From assembly GCA_944376785.1 (NCBI GenBank), contig CALWDV010000013.1, forward strand, positions 1 through 18,971: 18,971 nucleotides of DNA, in the 5' to 3' direction. The notes beneath the pieces were generated by a model. The model saw only the letters and a program-made list of their open reading frames with translations, was not told where the DNA came from and did not search any database. The stretch comes from an uncultured Clostridia bacterium (GTDB taxonomy: Bacteria; Bacillota; Clostridia; Christensenellales; UBA1242). The position numbers and the translations under genes are program-made. Shown piece after piece: positions 15,912 through 18,971 of the stretch (position 1 is its first letter; every line of letters begins with the position of its first letter).

Positions 15912-16511
15912 TTAAAATTTTCTAATTAAACCAATTACTTTACCTAAAATTTCAACATGGTCAGTGTAAATTGGACCCATTGAATCGTTTTCAGGTTGCA
16001 AACGATAACGTCCATCTTCTTTATAAAAACGTTTTACTGTTGCCATTCCATCAATTAATGCCGCAACAATTTCACCATTTTCAGCACTACTTTGCTGTCT
16101 TACAACAATTTTATCTCCATTATAAATTCCTGCATTAATCATACTTTCACCACTAACTGTTAAAATAAATAATCCATCACCACGGAACAAACTAGGGGAG
16201 GCTAAAAAATATTCTTCGGTATTTTCAACAGCTAAAATTGGCTCACCAGCAGTAATCTTACCAACAATTGGAATTTTAACATAATCATTAAAATTAAAAG
16301 TTTCACCAACAATTTCTAATGCACGATTTTTGTTAGGACTTTTCTTAATTTGTCCATTGTTTTCAAGCTTGTTTAAATAATAAGAAATTGTGCTTGTTGA
16401 ACTAACTTTTATTGCTCTGCACATTTCTCTAACAGTTGGAGGGTAACCAAATTCTTCTTGATGATTTCTAATAAAATTTAACAATTCTTCTTCTTTATTA
16501 AATTTTCTCAT
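15912..16511 (-). CDS. lexA: SOS repressor LexA
   Basis: Transcriptional repressor and self-cleaving serine protease of the SOS response. Numbered from the ATG at 16511 (199 residues): the winged helix-turn-helix covers about 1-65 (PPTVREMCRAIKVSSTSTIS recognition region), the autocleavage bond is A88-G89 (ITAGEP), and the catalytic dyad is S123 (SGESM) and K160 (ATVKRF). A GTG 12 bases upstream (16523) would add four residues but lies inside the AAAGGTGG ribosome site, so the ATG is preferred. The gene has its own sigma-A-type promoter with a LexA box over the -35, so it is autoregulated. Confidence 0.97.
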   Translation of the reverse strand: MRKFNKEEELLNFIRNHQEEFGYPPTVREMCRAIKVSSTSTISYYLNKLENNGQIKKSPNKNRALEIVGETFNFNDYVKIPIVGKITAGEPILAVENTEEYFLASPSLFRGDGLFILTVSGESMINAGIYNGDKIVVRQQSSAENGEIVAALIDGMATVKRFYKEDGRYRLQPENDSMGPIYTDHVEILGKVIGLIRKF

Positions 16512-16519
16512 GTAAAATT

Positions 16520-16527
16520 CCACCTTT
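16520..16527 (-). promoter_or_regulatory. Ribosome-binding site fixing the lexA start
   Basis: AAAGGTGG on the - strand lies eight bases before the ATG at 16511. It contains the alternative GTG (16523-16521), which argues against that codon being the start. Confidence 0.8.
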
Positions 16528-16543
16528 AAAATTAATTATTATG

Positions 16544-16582
16544 ATAATATCACATAACAAACGCATTGTCAAACATTTGTTC
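16544..16582 (-). promoter_or_regulatory. lexA promoter and LexA operator
   Basis: Read on the - strand: TTGACA (16572-16567), a 17-base spacer, then TGATATTAT with TATTAT at 16549-16544 as an extended -10. The LexA box GAACAAATGTTT (16582-16571) ends on the first two bases of the -35 box, an ideal position for repression. It shares AACAAATGTTT exactly with the recA box. The strength of the promoter plus the overlapping operator is the classical arrangement for SOS autoregulation. Confidence 0.88.
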
Positions 16583-16590
16583 TAATTTAA

Positions 16591-16625
16591 AAATAAAAAA
16601 AATTACAGAAAGTTTCTGTAATTTT
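16591..16625 (-). terminator. Terminator after the XerS-like recombinase gene
   Basis: AAATTACAGAA (16599-16609) pairs with TTCTGTAATTT (16615-16625) around a five-base loop. On the - strand it is followed by a long T-rich run (complement of 16591-16602). It overlaps the recombinase stop codon (16626-16624) and insulates that gene from the lexA promoter. Confidence 0.8.
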
Positions 16626-17676
16626 ATTCTTTTCTAAGTTTAACTTTTGTTGAAGCTTCACGCCTAATATCTTCACTAATAGCAGCATAATGCTTTCTGG
16701 TGGTGTTAACATCTTTATGTCCTAAAACTGATGCAACAACATAAATATCATTAGTTTCACGATATAAGTTTGTGCCATAAGTGCTTCTTAATTTATGTGG
16801 TGTAATGTGTTTTAAAGGGGTAACACAACCAGCATATTTTTTAACCAATTTTTCAACAGTTCTAACATTCATTCTTTTGTTTTGTAAACTAATAAATAAT
16901 GCCTTTTCTGTTTTTGGCAAATCTTTTATTTGATTTCTAACTTCAACCCATTTTAACAACGCATCTTTCACTTCATCACTAAAATAAAGAATTACTCGGC
17001 TTCCACCTTTTCTGGTTATTGTGAACGCATTATTTTCAAAATCAATATCATCAACATTTAGGCCAACACATTCAGAAATACGAATTCCTGTTCCTAAAAA
17101 TAACGATAATAGGGCAAAATCACGTTCTTTTGTGTGTTTGTGAAAACCTTTTTGCATTGTTGTTAAACCATTTCCATCTTCCGACATATTCAAAAGTTTT
17201 ACAACTTCATCAACTTCTAATCTAACAATTTCACTTTCACGATATTTAGGAGTGTCAACTTTGCTTCCAACATTGCTATCTAATTTTTCTTTTTTAAAAA
17301 AATATTTTAAAAGGGCACGAACACTACTTAATTTTCTACCTTTTCCTTTTAAGCCATTTCTAAAAGTTTGCTTTCCAACTTTATAAACTGTTAAATAATC
17401 TAAAAACATTTCCAAATGTGTGCTTGTAACTTTATTTAAATCTTCCAAGGTTAAGTCGGCAACTTTTTTACCATAAAATTCTTGTGTGTTAGTAACTAAA
17501 AAATCAAAAAATATTTTTAAATCCCTAGCATAGCTTAATCTGGTTAATGAAGTTGTTTGGTTTTCAATACCCATAAAAAACTGACTACAAAAAGAGGGCA
17601 ACTCCAACCTAAGTTCCCGAATTTTTAAAATATTATTTTCATCACGTTGTTTAAAATAATCTGATTTGTTATCCAT
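16624..17676 (-). CDS. XerS-like tyrosine site-specific recombinase
   Basis: Tyrosine recombinase of 350 residues with a complete active site: R199 (GTGIRISE), K223 (TRKGGSR), H294-x-x-R297 (HKLR), H320 (LGH) and nucleophile Y330. The N-terminal SAM-like core-binding domain spans about 20-135. The length and the layout (ELRLELPSFCSQFF opening, GRKLSSVRALLKYFF, a long insertion with FHKHTKERDFALLSLFLGTG) resemble the streptococcal XerS single-recombinase family more than the ~300-residue XerC/XerD. With FtsK also encoded here, chromosome-dimer resolution at a dif site is the likely job; a phage or element integrase is less likely because no other mobile-element gene is present. The start ATG has no ribosome site and follows a -10 box by eight bases. 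Confidence 0.85.
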   Translation of the reverse strand: MDNKSDYFKQRDENNILKIRELRLELPSFCSQFFMGIENQTTSLTRLSYARDLKIFFDFLVTNTQEFYGKKVADLTLEDLNKVTSTHLEMFLDYLTVYKVGKQTFRNGLKGKGRKLSSVRALLKYFFKKEKLDSNVGSKVDTPKYRESEIVRLEVDEVVKLLNMSEDGNGLTTMQKGFHKHTKERDFALLSLFLGTGIRISECVGLNVDDIDFENNAFTITRKGGSRVILYFSDEVKDALLKWVEVRNQIKDLPKTEKALFISLQNKRMNVRTVEKLVKKYAGCVTPLKHITPHKLRSTYGTNLYRETNDIYVVASVLGHKDVNTTRKHYAAISEDIRREASTKVKLRKE

Positions 17677-17684
17677 ACAATATA

Positions 17685-17713
17685 ATTATAAATTTTTTAA
17701 AAAATTAAATCAA
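17685..17713 (-). promoter_or_regulatory. Promoter of the recombinase gene, leaderless
   Basis: On the - strand, TTGATT (17713-17708), a 17-base spacer and a perfect TATAAT (17690-17685) lie immediately before the gene. Only eight bases separate TATAAT from the ATG, so the transcript would begin at or within a base or two of the start codon. The spacer contains the palindrome AATTTTTTAAAAAATT. Confidence 0.72.
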
Positions 17714-17735
17714 AGCATTTTAATAAAATTAATAA

Positions 17736-17764
17736 ATGACAATTATTATTAATTATGATAAAAT
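17736..17764 (+). promoter_or_regulatory. Promoter of the nucleotidyltransferase-like gene
   Basis: ATGACA (17736-17741), a 17-base spacer and TAAAAT (17759-17764), preceded by TGA to form an extended -10. It lies back to back with the recombinase promoter and gives a leader of about 25 bases carrying the AAGAAGGG ribosome site (17782-17789). Confidence 0.68.
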
Positions 17765-17796
17765 ATCAATATAAAAAGTGAAAGAAGGGTTAATTT

Positions 17797-18681
17797 ATGA
17801 TTAATTTTAATAACTACTTAAAAACTATTGAACTTCCAAATTATGATAATGTTAAAGAAAATTTAATTTATTTAACAAAAAATGTTGTACAAAATTATTT
17901 CAAAGACAAACCAATGTTTGAAGAAAATAATTTTAAATATTACTATTATGATGATTACATTTTTAACACAAATAATAGCAATTCAAACTACATTACATTA
18001 TATATTGAAATTAATCAAGAAAAAAATATTAAAACAATACAAAATCCAAAATTTAGAAAAAAAGTTAAAGATGATAAAATAAAAGAATTACATTTAACAT
18101 TAGAAGAAATAAAAAATGGATTGTTTGAAAATTATATTTTAAGCTTTGATAACAACACTGTTTTATGGCAAGAAAAATATAGTATAAACTTGTCTGTTAA
18201 TGAAATTGTTGATGAACAAAAAGTTAATTATTTAATAAGAGTTATTCCATGTTTTAAATACGTTAATGAAAACAATATTGAAGGTGTTATTTATTACGAC
18301 AATTCAATGACAAAAATCGAAATAGAATATCCATTAATTAGCACACAAAACTTAATTGAAAAAAATGAAAAAACAAATGGTTTATATCATTATTTTGATG
18401 TTGTTATAAAAAATTTGTTTTTGGAATGCAGAAAAGAAAATTTTATTTATTTTGAAATTTTTGAAACCTTGCTTTATAATGTTCCAAATAAATTATTTGT
18501 TGATGAATCTATTAAAACATTAACAAACATAATTAATTTTTTAAGGAATAACAATATTAAAGATTATAAAACAATTGATGAGCAAGATTATGCTTTCACA
18601 TCAATATATAAATCATTTTCAATTTTGTTTGCAAAACACGCTTTAAGTCAATTAGAAAAATACATTAAAAAACTAATGTAA
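17797..18681 (+). CDS. Nucleotidyltransferase-fold protein, probable pseudoenzyme (hypothetical)
   Basis: A 294-residue soluble protein with no signal or membrane segment. I do not recognise a named gene. Three segments resemble CD-NTase-like nucleotidyltransferases: IRVIPCFKY (147-155), where the family has a DVIPC-type strand with the third catalytic Asp; EKNEKTNGLYHYF (188-200), like the KKN-x-x-T-N region; and FETLLYNVPNKLF (222-234), like the ECLLYNVP helix. The expected GS...DxD core aligns to DDYIFNTNN...NYITLYIEI (52-72), so GS has become D52-D53, the two Asp are Y65 and T67, and the third is R148. If the alignment is right, the protein keeps the fold but cannot bind metal. It has its own promoter and terminator and no cotranscribed partner. 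Base composition matches its neighbours. The coding call is strong; the fold is an inference. Confidence 0.6.
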   Translation: MINFNNYLKTIELPNYDNVKENLIYLTKNVVQNYFKDKPMFEENNFKYYYYDDYIFNTNNSNSNYITLYIEINQEKNIKTIQNPKFRKKVKDDKIKELHLTLEEIKNGLFENYILSFDNNTVLWQEKYSINLSVNEIVDEQKVNYLIRVIPCFKYVNENNIEGVIYYDNSMTKIEIEYPLISTQNLIEKNEKTNGLYHYFDVVIKNLFLECRKENFIYFEIFETLLYNVPNKLFVDESIKTLTNIINFLRNNNIKDYKTIDEQDYAFTSIYKSFSILFAKHALSQLEKYIKKLM

Positions 18682-18715
18682 TTAATAACAAAAGGTTAGT
18701 TAATAATACTATGCA

Positions 18716-18767
18716 AATAATAAAACCAAGAAAATAACATAATTTCTGGTTTTATTATTTTTTTTTA
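18716..18767 (+). terminator. Terminator after the nucleotidyltransferase-like gene
   Basis: AATAATAAAACC plus AAGAAA (18716-18733) pairs with TTTCT plus GGTTTTATTATT (18743-18759) with one bulged base and a loop of about nine bases. A run of T follows. It begins 35 bases after the stop codon. Confidence 0.85.
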
Positions 18768-18798
18768 ATTAAACAACCAAATAACGCCATTATTAAAT

Positions 18799-18819
18799 GC
18801 TATGCAAAAAACTATGCAA
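18799..18819. repeat. Direct repeat of CTATGCAA
   Basis: GCTATGCAA at 18799-18807 and ACTATGCAA at 18811-18819 are spaced 12 bases start to start. They are the reverse complement of the repeat pair beside recA (6554-6576). Confidence 0.65.
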
Positions 18820-18893
18820 TGTAATAAAAATTCCAATTTTTATTTAAAAGGTTGAAAATACGAAAAGTTTTAAATAAAGCCCTTTTTTATGCC

Positions 18894-18931
18894 TAAACTA
18901 TTCGTAAAAGATGCCTTTTGCGAATAGTTTA
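18894..18931. repeat. Long perfect-type inverted repeat (hairpin)
   Basis: AAACTATTCGTAAAAG (18895-18910) pairs with CTTTTGCGAATAGTTT (18915-18930) around the loop ATGC. One T-G wobble is the only departure, and a flanking T-A pair extends the stem to 17. No T-run follows directly on either strand, so it is not a standard terminator. It may be a protein-binding or recombination site, or the 3' end of a gene beyond the right edge. Confidence 0.7.
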
Positions 18932-18971
18932 TGAACATTTTTTTACAAAAATTTTAACTGCTCTATCATAA

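Larger units (their letters stand above)
18682..18971. other. Non-coding tail of the window
   Basis: These 290 bases hold no supported gene. They contain one ACTATGCAA copy (18708-18716) abutting the terminator, a pair CTATGCAA at 18800-18807 and 18812-18819 with 12-base spacing, and a strong hairpin at 18894-18931. On the - strand a 13-codon open frame enters from the right edge and stops at 18931-18929, but it is too short to call. Confidence 0.6.

Noticed and set aside
16512..16523. GTG at 16523 as the lexA start
   Set aside because: The GTG is part of the AAAGGTGG ribosome site that correctly spaces the ATG at 16511.
17691..17706. Palindrome AATTTTTTAAAAAATT upstream of the recombinase as a dif site
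   Set aside because: It is pure A/T and falls exactly in the spacer of a convincing promoter; it lacks the two 11-base arms around a central region expected for dif.
18929..18970. A 13-codon - strand frame entering from the right edge, stopping in the hairpin
   Set aside because: It could be the end of a gene beyond the window, but 13 residues give no recognisable sequence and such a length is expected by chance.
1..18971. tRNA, rRNA, CRISPR array, insertion sequence or prophage genes
   Set aside because: No cloverleaf-like G+C-rich islands, no regularly spaced repeats of 25-40 bases and no transposase or phage genes were seen; the only recombinase fits a housekeeping Xer role.

Overview
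The window is a gene-dense, very AT-rich (roughly a quarter G+C by eye) bacterial chromosome segment with 13 protein genes and no rRNA, tRNA or CRISPR array. Several features point to a low-GC Bacillota lineage, probably an uncultured Clostridia-like bacterium: the order ftsK-rimO-pgsA-cinA-recA, the block miaB-mutS-mutL-miaA next to lexA, a Bacillus-type LexA operator (AAC-N4-GTT core), AAGGAG ribosome sites, and a XerS-like rather than XerC/XerD-like recombinase. The species cannot be named from the sequence. Every gene ends in TAA.

Layout. (1) 1-4170, + strand: ftsK (5' end outside the window), rimO and pgsA overlap or abut as one operon that ends in a hairpin terminator. (2) 4171-6616, + strand: cinA, with its own promoter, then recA with a probable promoter inside the cinA 3' end and a LexA box. 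A hairpin shared with the convergent gene closes this unit. (3) 6614-8926, - strand: a class A penicillin-binding protein. (4) 9002-15910, + strand: the miaB-mutS-mutL-miaA operon behind one strong promoter, closed by a bidirectional terminator shared with lexA. (5) 15912-17713, - strand: lexA (autoregulated, operator overlapping its -35 box) and, upstream of it with its own promoter and terminator, a XerS-like tyrosine recombinase. (6) 17736-18971, + strand: a single 294-residue gene that looks like a nucleotidyltransferase-fold protein with its catalytic residues replaced, then a 290-base non-coding tail holding a terminator, short repeats and a strong hairpin.

How the genes fit together. 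Most are genome-maintenance genes. RecA and LexA form the SOS switch and share an 11-base operator core. MutS and MutL (MutL with an endonuclease-type C-terminus) perform mismatch repair. FtsK and the Xer recombinase are the two halves of chromosome-dimer resolution. RimO, MiaB and MiaA modify the ribosome and tRNA: MiaA makes the i6A37 that MiaB converts to ms2i6A37. PgsA and the PBP make membrane and wall. hfq and rny, often found next to miaA and recA in related genomes, are not here.

The two least ordinary genes are cinA, whose domains both lack the usual signature motifs, and the last gene, a candidate pseudoenzyme related to CD-NTase-like nucleotidyltransferases. Other points of interest are two likely leaderless transcripts (cinA and the recombinase) and a scattered ACTATGCAA repeat concentrated in intergenic DNA.
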